Assembly (NCBI RefSeq): GCF_001039005.1
Contig: NZ_LDWR01000014.1
Span: forward strand, 124,001-188,000
DNA from: Burkholderia cepacia
GTDB taxonomy: Bacteria > Pseudomonadota > Gammaproteobacteria > Burkholderiales > Burkholderiaceae
DNA length: 64,000 nucleotides
Direction of reading: 5' to 3'
Shown in pieces: positions 1-12,200 of the stretch. The notes below the pieces were generated by a model. That model saw only the letters and a program-made list of their open reading frames with translations. It was not told the DNA's origin and did not search any database. Position 1 is the stretch's first letter. Each line of letters starts with the position of its first letter. Made by a program: the position numbers and the translations under genes.

Positions 1-1
1 T

Positions 2-3000
2 GTGCTGGGCCGCCCCTTCCTGACCGTGGCGCGCAACCGCGTCGTTTGCCCCGGCCACGACCTCGACGGCAGCGAAGAAAGTTTCGCCACCCGCATCGAG
101 CTCGACATCGAAGGCAACCAGCGCGCCGTGCGCGATGCCATCCAGCAGGCCGGCGACGCGCTCGGCCGCATCGTCGTGCGCTACGCGTGCGACATGCTGA
201 GCCACCGCATCCACCAGCTCGGCATGGAGGCCGGTGCACGCTGGATGCTCAACGACGTGACCGGCAAACCCATCCGCGCCTGGGACAGCCGCGGCCATGG
301 CTTCACCACCCGCTACGACGCGCTGCGCCGCCCGACCGAGCAAACCGTGCACGGCACGACCAGCGAGTCCGACCCACGTACGCTCGACCTCGACATCCTG
401 GTCGACAAGATCGAGTACGGTGAGACACTGCCGAACGCCGAAGTGCTCAACCTGCGCACCCGCATCTATCGACACTCCGATTCCGCGGGAGTGGCAATCA
501 ACGCGCGGCTCGATGTCACTGGCAACCCGACCGAGGCTTTCGACTTCAAGGGCAACCTGCTGCGCAGCACGCGGCAACTGGTCAGCGATTGCATCGCCAT
601 CCCCAACTGGCTGCTGAATCCCAGGCTGGACGATGAATGCTTCGAGAGCAGCACCCGCTACGACGCACTCGAACGCCCGGTCCAGTCCATCCCGCCGCAC
701 AGCAGTCTGGGACGCGGCCAGTTCAACGTCATCCAGCCGGTGTTCAACGAGGCCAACCTGCTGGAACGGGTGGACGTGTGGCTGGAGCGCGCGGCAGAAC
801 CCGTCGAGCTGCTGGACACCGCCAACGAAGCCCCATCGCCGGTCGGCGTCGCCGACATCGACTACGACGCCAAAGGCCAGCGCCTGCGCATCGACTACAA
901 GAACGGCACCAGCACCTTCTATCGCTACGACCCGCTCACCTTCCGACTTGATCGACTGCTGACCAGGCGCAAGGCGGCAGACTTCCCCGCCGACGATCCG
1001 CGGCCGCCCGTTGCCGGCTGGCCGGGCAAGCAATTGCAGAAGCTGCACTACACCTACGACCCGGTCGGCAACATCACCCACATCCAGGACGACGCGCAGC
1101 AGACGATCTACTTCAGGAACAAGCGCGTCGAACCGAGCAACGACTACGTCTATGACGCCCTGTACCGGCTGATCCAGGCCACTGGCCGCGAACACCTGGG
1201 CCGGGGCGGCACGCCCATCGCCCATTCGCACAATGACGCCGGCCGCGTGGGCCTGGTCAGTGCCGACGCGACGGGGCGCTTCGCCCCCAACGACGGCAAC
1301 GCCATGGGTACGTACATCGAGCGCTACGTGTACGACGCCGTCGGCAACTTCCTGCAGATGCAGCATCGCGGCAGCGGTCCGGCACATGCGGGCTGGACGC
1401 GCGCCTACGACTACCTTGATCCAAGCCTGATCGAAGACGGTAACGGCGGTGCGCTGCTCAAGGCCGGCAACCGCCTGACCCGCACGACGCTGAACCCGGC
1501 AGGCAACACGCCGCAGCCGGAAAGTTATATGCACGATGCCCACGGCAACATGCTGCGCATGCCGCACCTGGGCGGTGGCCTGCCCGGGCCGAATATGCAC
1601 TGGGACTACAAGGACCAGTTGCGGCAGGTCAATCTGGGAGGGGGCGGCACGGCCTACTACGTGCATGACGCCTCAGGTCGGCGCGTGCGCAAGGTGTGGG
1701 AGAAGGCGCCGGGTCTCACCGAAGAGCGCATCTACCTTGGCGGCTTCGAGATCTTCCGCAGGCACGGCGGTTCCATCGGTACCCACACCGCCACGCTGGA
1801 GCGCACGACGCTGCACGTGATGGACGACAAGCAGCGCATTGCGTTGGTGGAGACGCGCACGCTCGACACGGCGGGCGACGACCCGGCGCCACGACAACTC
1901 ATCCGCTACCAGTTCGGCAATCACCTTGGGTCGAGTTGCGTGGAACTGGACGAGCAGGCGCAGATCATCTCTTACGAGGAATACGCGCCCTACGGCAGCT
2001 CGACTTATCAGGCGGTGCGCAGCCAGACGGAGACGGCGAAGCGGTATCGGTACACGGGGAAGGAGCGGGATGAGGAGAGCGGGTTGTATTACCACGGGAC
2101 GAGGTACTACGCGCCGTGGCTCGGGCGATGGACGGCCTGCGATCCGGCCGGCGAGGAGGAAGGTCCCAACCTCTACCAATACTGCTTCGATAATCCGGCG
2201 GGCTTCGTCGATCCTGACGGCCAGAGCGGCAAAAAACTCGCCATCGTCATGCACAACGAAACCAGGCCGGCTGGAACGGAACTCCCCAAACCCGAGAAGC
2301 CCGTCAAGCCTGATAAGACGAAGGTCAAAGCTCCCGGAAAGAATGCTTCAGATAAAGAGAAGGCGGAATACGAGAAGGACAAGAGTAAAGCCGATAAAAA
2401 ATTCTCGGAAGGCATGAAAAAGTATGAAGCGGAAAAAAAGAAATACGATCAAGATTTGAAAGAATACAAGGCAAACCAGAAGAAATGGAGTGCTTATCAT
2501 AAGTCGCAAAATGAGTTTGAAGCGTCTGAGAAGGCGCTGAAAGCCGCAGGTTATGACGTCGTGAAAGTCGATTCCGGCAAAGCGTTGCTCGAGGCGCTCC
2601 AGAACGCTGGAACGATCAAGGAACTCGTGATCGTGCACCATGGCACGCCCTTTGGCGTGGGCGGTGAAGGGGCTGGCGCCGGTCTGTACACCGACAAGCC
2701 GGCCCCCGGCACCCCACTCGACGCCACGCGCGGGGCCAAACTGTCGGACCTGAAAAAATTGATCGACGAGAAGAAGATCGTGTTCGATGAGGCCGCGACG
2801 ATTGTCCTGGCAGGGTGCAGAACTGCTGGCGGTAAAGAAGGTTCGCATCCCGGGTCCACATGGACCGGACCGATCGAGGACACCTTCGCTTATCGGCTCG
2901 CAAAAATGACTGGCCTCGAAGTCTTCGGCAGCAAGGGTGTCACATCATACGGCAAGGACCAGCGAAGCTCGACGCCGTTGCGCTATAGCGCCATTAGATG

Positions 3001-3100
3001 GCATCGATTTACGCAACAGGGAAACTCGATCAAAACAGAAGAGTTGAAAGGGAAATATTTGAATGTCGTGACGCGACAAACAAGCAAGTCCCCCCCTTGA
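2..3100 (+). CDS. Toxin-complex TcC (or TcB-TcC fusion) RHS protein, 5' end outside window
   Basis: C-terminal part of an RHS-repeat toxin-complex protein that forms the cocoon enclosing and releasing an effector. The reading frame is open at the left edge, so the true start, and possibly a fused TcB half, lies outside. The first ~340 residues carry TcB/TcC-type repeats (LGRPFLTVARNRV, RWMLNDVTGKPIRAWDSRGH). The RHS core closes at ~680-740 with YRYTGKERDEESGLYYHGTR, GRWTACDPAGEEEGPNLYQY and DPDG, the usual boundary where the aspartyl autoprotease frees the toxin. Residues ~740-1032 are variable: a Lys/Glu-rich linker (~750-850), then a globular domain with VIVHHGTP (His879/His880) and VLAGCRTAGG (Cys939), reminiscent of clan CD peptidases. 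The Lys-rich linker is AT-richer than the core, as expected for a swapped toxin tip. The TcA gene follows after 108 bp. Tc assignment is secure from the core; the effector call is inference. Confidence 0.9.
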   Translation: MLGRPFLTVARNRVVCPGHDLDGSEESFATRIELDIEGNQRAVRDAIQQAGDALGRIVVRYACDMLSHRIHQLGMEAGARWMLNDVTGKPIRAWDSRGHGFTTRYDALRRPTEQTVHGTTSESDPRTLDLDILVDKIEYGETLPNAEVLNLRTRIYRHSDSAGVAINARLDVTGNPTEAFDFKGNLLRSTRQLVSDCIAIPNWLLNPRLDDECFESSTRYDALERPVQSIPPHSSLGRGQFNVIQPVFNEANLLERVDVWLERAAEPVELLDTANEAPSPVGVADIDYDAKGQRLRIDYKNGTSTFYRYDPLTFRLDRLLTRRKAADFPADDPRPPVAGWPGKQLQKLHYTYDPVGNITHIQDDAQQTIYFRNKRVEPSNDYVYDALYRLIQATGREHLGRGGTPIAHSHNDAGRVGLVSADATGRFAPNDGNAMGTYIERYVYDAVGNFLQMQHRGSGPAHAGWTRAYDYLDPSLIEDGNGGALLKAGNRLTRTTLNPAGNTPQPESYMHDAHGNMLRMPHLGGGLPGPNMHWDYKDQLRQVNLGGGGTAYYVHDASGRRVRKVWEKAPGLTEERIYLGGFEIFRRHGGSIGTHTATLERTTLHVMDDKQRIALVETRTLDTAGDDPAPRQLIRYQFGNHLGSSCVELDEQAQIISYEEYAPYGSSTYQAVRSQTETAKRYRYTGKERDEESGLYYHGTRYYAPWLGRWTACDPAGEEEGPNLYQYCFDNPAGFVDPDGQSGKKLAIVMHNETRPAGTELPKPEKPVKPDKTKVKAPGKNASDKEKAEYEKDKSKADKKFSEGMKKYEAEKKKYDQDLKEYKANQKKWSAYHKSQNEFEASEKALKAAGYDVVKVDSGKALLEALQNAGTIKELVIVHHGTPFGVGGEGAGAGLYTDKPAPGTPLDATRGAKLSDLKKLIDEKKIVFDEAATIVLAGCRTAGGKEGSHPGSTWTGPIEDTFAYRLAKMTGLEVFGSKGVTSYGKDQRSSTPLRYSAIRWHRFTQQGNSIKTEELKGKYLNVVTRQTSKSPP

Positions 3101-3208
3101 TGCGGCGCCGGGAAGGTTAAGGCATGTGAGCCGCTACTGCTGAGCAACGTCGACTTCAACGAAACAAAACTCCGGGCGACAGCTCGATTTGTGCCGAGGA
3201 GATAGACC

Positions 3209-6200
3209 ATGCCGCAAATACTCGTGATCCGGCTCCACCCGGACACACCCATCGGTGGCACGCGTTTCAGCGATTTTCTGACCGGCCTGAAAATCTCGGC
3301 CTTCGATCTGAGCGTCGGCGATCCCAAAGTGGGTCAGCATATCGGTGATGCCGCATTCGTGGCACCGGCCGCGCCACCGATCCCCGACCCGGGCACGACC
3401 ATCGTCCAGCATTACACGCCGCCGATTCCACCGCTGCCGCTCACGATTTACGCCGAATCCGAAGCAACGGCGGTGATCCCGATCACGCTGCCCGCCGGAT
3501 ACAAGGAATACGTGACACCCGACGTCCGGCTCGAAATCAGCCGCGGTGGCGCGAAGATCGCGAGCAAACTCGTCTACTATGACGTCAACGTCGTGACCGT
3601 CGGCGCGTTGCCCGCGCCGGCAACGTATCCTGCCATTCCGGCCAGCGAGGTCGGGATCTATCTGCCGCTCCCTCGCCCGCTGTCGCCCGGTCTCGCCCAA
3701 ATCGATTTGAGCCAGGGGCAGGCACCCGATTTCGAATCGCTCAAAACCGCCGTGCAAACGGTGTTGGCTGCGGATCAGGGGCCGGTGCCCGCCATCACCG
3801 ACATCACACCCGTCCAGGCGACGCATATCGCCAATGAAATCATCTGGGGCCCGCAAGATCCGCTACCGGCGGCGCCTGCGAGCGGTACGACCGGATTCGA
3901 CGATCTGGGCGCGTTATATACCAATCCCCCGAACGACGGCACGATCGGCAACCAGCTCGAACAGAACCGGCAGCAGTTCGAAGGCAACCTGAACAGCTAT
4001 TACGCGACGCATAACGCCAACGTCGATCGGCTGGCCCGCTACACGTTTGCACTCGGTTGCGCGATGGCCTGTGAAAAGATGAGCATCGACGCCGAGATGG
4101 CGTTGATGGTCTTTCCGGTCAACCCCGGTGTACCGAGTCCAACCACAACGATCAGCAGCGCCGATGTCGTGCTGGTCCAAAGCGGCGGCGGTACCCTGGC
4201 GCCCGCATTCAAGGTGCCGGCCGAGTATTTCTACGCGCTCGGCGTCATGCTGCCCATGCAGATGCCGGCGAAGCAGCGATATCAACTCGCATGCCGCGAC
4301 AACGAGGAACGTACGCTGCCTGCGCTGACGTCGGCAGTCGATGCCGGCACGATCAGCGATTCGCTTGCCGTCAATCCGGCCCAGGCGGCTCGGCGGATTG
4401 CGGCGCTCGTGCCCGGCGTGCAATACGACGCGACCGCGCCGCACTGCGAAGTCGATGCCACGCTCACGCCGCTCGTCAATGATTGGCTTGCGTATCCGTC
4501 TGCCGCCAGCTGGCGCGACTATCACCCTGGCGACGACACCGTCGGGTTCTGGACACCGGAAATCGCCGCGCAGCCGAACGCCTATCTCTCGCTCGACCTC
4601 GCGGCGGTGACGAACGACCACCAGCCGTTGATCGCTGCGATTCGTGCCATTCCCGTGACGAGCGTGAGCCAACTGTCGCTGATGTCGGTCACGGATTGGA
4701 ACACGCTGTTTGGCACGCCGCCCAACATCGTGCTGCTGCCGCCCTTCACTGCGCCGGGAACCGCCAAAGCGCGTGTGGCGGCATTCATTCGCCGCGTCCA
4801 GAAATTCTTCGCGGTCGGTTTCGGGATCGCGACACTGCCGTCCGCCGCCGCGCCCGCCGCACCGGTGCTCGATTTGCCCACGGCCGACGTCATTGCCGAC
4901 TGGGTCAGCGCTTATCAGGCGCTGGTGGGCGGCACCTTTTCCTTCGGCGCGGGCGCACTCGTGGATGCGAACGTGACCGCTGCCGCGCAGACGGCGTTGC
5001 CCGGCGACCCGTCGGCGCAGGCGTGGCTCGTTCAGCGCGTCACGGTGTTGAACGCCTTGTGTCAACTGGCCGGCGTTGCGTCGAATGTGATGCCGCCCGT
5101 GCCGAGCCTGGCGTTTTCCATCGCCGAAGCGTTGTATGCGCGCGGCTTCACCAGCGCGATGGACATCAACCGGCTGAACCAGGCGGATTTTGCCGATGCG
5201 ATGCGCGGGACCGTCGCGTTCGATCAGGCCAATGCAATCTGGAGCGCGGCAGGCGGCGTCAATCCTCCCGCGCCGCCGCCACCGGGCCCGTTCCAGCCGG
5301 TGAACCCCGGCGGATTGGAGAACTGCGTGCCGCCGTGCTACCTGTCGCCCACGGGCACGGTCGAGTATTTGCATGAACTGCTGCGGCTTTCGGAGAATTC
5401 GACCTGCGCGGCTCCCGCTGCGCCGCCCGATCAAGGCAGGCCGACGCTCGAAGAGGCAATCGCCGCCCGCCGCAGTGACCCAGGCTTGCTGGACGTGAGC
5501 GCGGCAAACGCAATGACGCCGCTGCCGCTCGTCGACATCGTCATCGAGCAACTCGAAAACCTGGTCGCGCCACCGGCTTCCGGCGGCGTCTACAACACGG
5601 CTGAACATCACCTGAACGATCACAAGCTGTGCTCCGCGGACGAGTGTGCCGACGTGGTCGAGAATACGGACAAATGCCAACCGCCAGCCAGTTTGTTTCG
5701 CGCGTTGTCCGAATTCAATTCGCCGGCCACGCCGGTTGCAAACCGGGCGGCGTATGACGCGCTGAAAACCGATTTTTCGTCACCTGCACTACCGTATTCG
5801 CAGCCGCTCGACGTCAACCGTGCGTACCTCGATGCGCTTTCATCGTGCCGTTTTGCGGCGATGCGCGGCTTCAGAAAGGAGATCACCGAATTCGCACTCG
5901 ACCCGACAGTCGTTGCGCCGACGTTTCAAAGCCATTTGTGGCGATACCCGGTAAAGATCGATATCGGCATCGAGTATCTCGGCATCAATCCCGAAGAGTA
6001 TGAGCTTCTGTTCACCCACGACATTGCGCTCGTACCGACGCCAGGCCAACTGGTGCTGTATGAGTTGTATGGCTTCCCCGTAGCGAACCCGGGGGGCTTC
6101 AATTGGGTCGACGTCGTACTGCGGTTGCCTGAATTCCTGAAGCGCACGGGCCTGACTTATTGCGAACTCGTCGAGCTGCAAAAGTCGAACTGCTTCCGGT

Positions 6201-9200
6201 TCGCCGTCGTGCAGCAGCAAAGGCAGCGCGATACCAACGCGCCTGCCGGCACGGATGCGACGAGTGGAGGCGATAACCCGGGATTGCTACCCGTTTGCGA
6301 GCCTTGCTGCCCCGAGCATTACCGGATCGTTTTCCAGGACCCCAAGAATCCTCTCGATGCGTTGAGGTCTCTCGCGGTATATCTGCGACTGTGGCGCAAG
6401 CTTGGGGCCGTATGCGGAGCGCGCTACACGTTCACTCAGCTTTGCGATATCTGCGAGGTGCTTCAGCTTTTCATCGGCGGCAGTATCAACCCCGATTTCA
6501 TCCGTCAACTGGCCTCGTTCCAGATTCTGCGCGACCAGTTCAGCTTGCGTCTGACCGATGGCACGGCGGCGAAAGGTGCACATGGCGCGGACCGGACGCA
6601 TCTGCTCGCGCTATGGGCGGCGGCCCCCCCGGCGGCGAAGTGGAATTGGGCTGTGCGCCAGCTTGTCGATCGAGTCATGCGCTATTCCCAGGCACGCATC
6701 GACCATTGCCCGAAACGGCCGCCCCATTTCATCAAGCTGCTGGTCGAAAACCTCGATTCACTGTCGGCACTGGCCGGATTCTCGACGACCGTCGCGAAGG
6801 ACAGTTGGCATGCCGTCCCGACCCATACGCTGCGGTTCGCCGAAGTCCTCGCGAAAATCACCGCCTCGCGTTTCGGCATCGGCGAACTGCTGTACTTGTT
6901 TTCGGTAGAGCCGCATCTTGACGGCGACGATCCGTTCCCGCTGCAGGATGCCAACGAATCGCTCGACCATCCCTTCGATCTGCCCGAGGAAGAAGCGCGA
7001 CAGAACCACGCGCGTAACGAAGAAGGTGCGCAGGGCCACAGCCTGGATGCGTTGCGCAAGAAGCTGCTGGCCGTCGCCGTTGACGAAAGCGAGATTCATG
7101 ACTGGACGTGGCACCGGATCGAAAGCGCATTGAAGATGGAGTTCGGTTATGCCGTGCCGCCCGGCGGCACCGATTACCTGACGTCGCTCGGCAAGCACTT
7201 CTTCCCCCGCACGCTGGAGCGCGCCGGTGTTGCCGTTGGGGCGACGGATCGGCAATACCGCACGCCGTTGACGACGGCATCGCCCGACATGTGGAATACG
7301 CCGGCGGAAGGTCCGTTCAGATTCGATGCGGCGACCAGCGAGCTCTACACGCAGCTTCCGCTGAGCGATCGCGCCGTGATCGAAAAACTCGTGCACGTCC
7401 GCGACCTCACGCTGGACGAGCAACACGCCGTGCAGAACCTGCTTGCGATGCCGCGCGTCGATCTCGCGCCGTTTGCGATGTTGTTCCCCGACTTCGCAGC
7501 GGCGGAACAAAATTTGATTGCCGAGCACGACGAAGAAAGGCGCTGGCACTGGTTTCGCGAGCGGTTTGCGCTGATGGTCAAGCGCTGCCATGTGATTGCC
7601 GCGCATCTGGTCGGCCATGTCGGTGCCGTCGCGAGCGCTTCGCTATGCGGTTGCACCGACGCGCCGTTGCCGCACGAAACGCAAACGGCATGGCTGATTC
7701 TGCGGCACCTCTTCGGCGACGAGAACCGCGGTTTGACTTCGTGGGAAAACGATTCGGGTGCGATACCCGATGTCATGTGGAAGCCGTTGCCGTCTGGCGG
7801 GGCGTTTGCCGCGCTGCTAGGACTCGTCGGAACGGGATTGATGGGCGAGTTCCACACCAGCGGCGGTGAGCTCGTCTGGCGCGAGCTCCGCGCGAACATG
7901 CGGGCGTTCGATACGGAGAAGAACGAGAAGAACGCGCCATTGCCTACGATTCTGCCGGCGCTCGAGTTGAGCCTTTCTCCCGAGCAACTGAAGCTCTTCG
8001 GCGTGCGCAACGGTTTCGCGATTCAGAACCGCCGCGGCATCGAGCTCGGTGGTGCCGCCGGCTTTCATATCAAGTGGCGTGGCGTTCTGATGGTCGACGA
8101 GGAAGGCCGCTACCACTTCGAAGCCGACGTACCGCGCGGGAACGCAGGCAAGGAGAAGGGCGAAGGCGGCGAAGACGAGCGCGAGTGCGATCCGGAGCGC
8201 CGCTGGCGAGTCACCTTGAGCCGCGGGCAGAAGACGTGGGCGGTGCTGTCACATCATTGGAAAGACGAACCCGGCGAAAGCGGTTCGACACTGAATTTGA
8301 AGTCGGGCGCATACAACCTCGAAGTCGAATTTTTCCAGAACGAACCGCAGTTTGCGGGCGAAGACGATGTGCGTCCGCTGCATACCGGCTTCGAAGTCAA
8401 GTATTCGGGCGCCGATACGCACGGGCAGCTCGTGGTGCTGCCGCTCGACAAGCTCTTCTGCACGAGCAAGGACGAACAGCTCATCGGCAAAATGAGCTTT
8501 CCGAAGGGCAGCAGCGTTGCCGAGTACCTGTACCTGAGATACACGAGTACGCTGCGCGACATACGTCGTACTTACCAACGCGCGTTCAAGGCGCTGCTTT
8601 TCGCGCATCGTTTTGCGCTCACGGGCCATCCGGCGAAGCCGTTCGGGCAGTCCGAGCTGGGCTATATGTTCGCGCATGCGGACTTGTTCGCGGGCGTCAG
8701 CTATTACCGCAATCCGGGTTTTGTCAGGCACGCCGCCAATTTCGACATGAACCTGCTGCCACTCCTCGACTACTATCAACCACCGGCAGCGAGTCAGGAT
8801 CAACGCACCCTTCCGAGCAGCCAGCGCAGGCAGGCGCTGTTCGATTGGTGGGAGCGGATGTTCGATTACTCGCGAATGCGCGGGTCCACGGACGAAAGGG
8901 AAGACGAGAGCGGAAAGAAGACGTGGGCGCGTGCAAGACCCGTCTGGCTGTTGTTCGAACAAGCGGCTGAGAAGCAGCCCGACAACCCGGCTCAACTGCT
9001 GCGCCATCTCGACGTCGACCTGGATCACGCACCCTGCGTGCTGTCGTATTTCTCGACGCAGACGACACCCGTCTACAAGATCGACAGCGACGACCTGAAG
9101 GACGATCGATGGGCCGTCAGGGTCTGGCATGCCGACCACTGGATCGATGAACTTGTCGAACGTTGCCCGCCGAACGACATTCGTCTTGCACGGCCGGACT

Positions 9201-12200
9201 TATGGGCGTCGGACGACCCGGGCGCGCTGGTGCCCGGTGAAGCGCAAACCGGCAATGTCAATCTGGTGCGGCTTTTCGAAAACGCGATGATCGAGCCCGA
9301 CGAACCCGATCTGCGCCGCTACGACGATCTGCAAAAGATCAACGATTGCCTGCGCGTGCATGCACGCGCGCATTTGCTCGCGTATTTGTGCGGAATGAAT
9401 CGGGTGCCGCTGCCGTGGGGTGGCTACGCGAAGTCGCCTGAAGCGTTGAGCGCCCTCCTCCTCATTGACGTCGAAGCCGGCTTCTGCGAAAGGGCCAGCC
9501 GTATCGAAGAAGGCATCACGGCAGTGCAGACGTTCGTGCAGCGCGCGCGGCTGGGGTTGGAGGACTGGGCGATCGGACCGTCGTTCCTGAGTCTGTGGAA
9601 GAACGTGTTTGCCAGCTACAGGGTCTGGGAGAGTTGCCGCTGCAGGACGCTCTACCGAGAGAACTGGATCGCGTGGGACGAGCTGAGAAAGGCGCGCAGA
9701 ATCGAAGCATTCCAGTTCCTCGAAGATCAATTGCGCCGCTCGACGCTGACGTTGGCCGCACCCGGCGGCCTGGAATACTGGGCGGCGTCGCTGCCGCCAG
9801 CGCATCCGGCGGTCGAACTGCTGCAACAGGGCACGCCTTCCACGCTGCGCTTGCTGACGCCGCCGAGGGAAGGGCTCGGCGTGCTGGGGACACCCGAGCG
9901 CGATGCCCGGCCCTCGTGGCTCGCGCCTGACTCCGGTACGCCTCAAGGGACACCCCAAGGCTCGAACAATCCCTCATCGCCCACCATCGCTCGCGTCGCG
10001 GACACGCGTGCCGCGGGCGCGGTCGTCGCGACGTCGGCCTCGAGCGCGTCACCTGCAGCCGCGTCCGACAAGCCGCCGTTCTGGATCGAGGCGGCCATCC
10101 GTCTTGGCGTGCGTTTCATCCGCGTTGCCGCCGGTGGCGTGCCGCCTGCCGCGGCGGCGTTCGTTCCGAGCGATTTTCATGCCGAACCGGGTTGCTGCAC
10201 CGAATGTGGCTGCGTGCATCCGCCACTCGTCGACGAATACTATTTCTGGCTCGTGCCGGCGCAGACATTCGACGAGCCGTTCCAGGACGAGTATTACGAC
10301 CCGTCGGAACAGATCTCCCTTTACTGGCACGACCCGCAGCAGATCCCGACGCTTCTCGACTGGAAGCCGGAATCGGCCGTGCGCCTTGCGTGGTGCCGAG
10401 TGCATAACGGCGAATTCAAGCAGCCGCGCCATTCCGGTGGACTGGTCAAGCTGTCTACCGGCGCGACGCCTGACCTGACCTACGTCGGGCGGCTGGACGA
10501 CTCGCTGACTTTCGCTGTAACCGGCGGCATTCCGCCCACGCCCCTCGGTTACAACGGCACGGACGTCCCGGGCTTCCGCTACGACATGGCCGTGGATAAG
10601 TGCGTGACGCTGCCGCTCGTGGCGGATCCGACGCCCGTCGCGAGTTCCTGCCCCGCCGGGTTGCCGGCCTATCCGTATTTTGTTTTCGTCGAGCCCGGCG
10701 AGCGGCTTTTCGTCGAATCGATGTTCAGCCCGTCGATCGAAATTGCCGATGTGTTGCGCTGCCATTGTCATTTCGAACCGGCACTGAAGTGGTACGAGCT
10801 CGTGCGCAATCCTCTGCAATCCGACAATATGTGGGTGCATTGCAGCACGGGCAACCAGCCGGGCGGCGGCACCCTGGGAACGGTCGATGTGGCCGGGCAG
10901 CCGGCCGACGTTGCGGTGGCGGAGCAGCCGTCGGCGACGCATGGATCCTCGACCGACGGCGTGGATGTGCCTGGCCCTGGACGTGCGCCGCTCGACATGT
11001 GCTGCGATAGCACGAACATCTCGGCACAGACTGCTCGCGATCGTGCGATCGTGCTCGCTTATGCCGAAACGCTCGTCGAATGGGCGCGCGCGCTGATGCG
11101 GAAGAACTCGCGCGAGTCGGCGCAAGAGGCCCGGCTGATTCTCGACACCGCTTCGGCCATTCTCGGTCCCTGTCCACCGACCGTGCACAATCCGTCAAGG
11201 CCGCACAAGCGGACCGTCGCGACGTTCGTGCCATTGAACCCACCGCTCAATCCGCGGCTGATGCAGTTGTATTGTCATGTTCGGGACGGCCTTTCGCTCG
11301 TGCATCGTTGCCTGAGCGACAAGCGGCTGCGCAACCCGGATGTGGCGGGTACGTGCGGTTCGCCGTACTGGGGGCAGGATCCATGCTGCTGCGATCCGGC
11401 ACCCCACCGGCCGTGCGACGAACCCGTTTGTTGCGAGGATGACGCCTGGTGTCACCCGCTCACGCAGTATCGCTTCGTCGTGTTGATGCAGAAAGCACGA
11501 GAATGCGTGGGGCACCTGCGCGAAATGGGCACGGCGCTCCTGGGTGCATTCGAACGCGGCGACGGCGAGTATCTGGCGCAGATGCACGCGCGGCACGAGA
11601 CAGAGCTGGCCGACATGACGGTCGATATCCGGCAGCAGCAATGGCGCGAGGCGGACTGGCAGGTGCAGGCGCTGCGCAAGGGCAAGGAAGTGCAGCAGAC
11701 GAACCGCCGGTACACCAAGCGGCTGATCGATGTCGGCCTCATCAATGGTGAGCTCGACTATCAGGACAATATGAACAACGAGATCGGGCTGCGCACCACG
11801 GCAACCGAGATCGAGGCCGTGGCGGAGGCAATGGAGCTGATTCCAGACCTCTTCGTCGGCTTCCCGTGCGAAGAAACCTGGCTTCCGCTCGGCACCAAGC
11901 TCGCGGGCATGTTCAAGACGATCGCTCGCATTACAAACGAGATCGGCGAGATCGCCGGCCTCAATGCGCAGCTCGATTTGACGCAAGCCGGCTGGCAGCG
12001 CAGGCTTGACGAGTGGGTGCATCAGGTCGAGGTCCTTGATCTGGAAATCGAACAGATGGAGATCCAGATCCTCGCCGCGGAGAGAAAGGTCCACGAGACC
12101 TTGCTCGAATTGAATCTGCACCAGCAGTCGCTCGAGCAATCGCGCGAAAGGCTGAACCTCTTGCGCGACAAGTTTACGAGTCACGAGCTATGGCTATACC

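Noticed and set aside
3914-5680. 588-codon minus-strand frame inside the TcA gene
   Set aside because: Arg/Gly-rich shadow frame without RBS or motifs.
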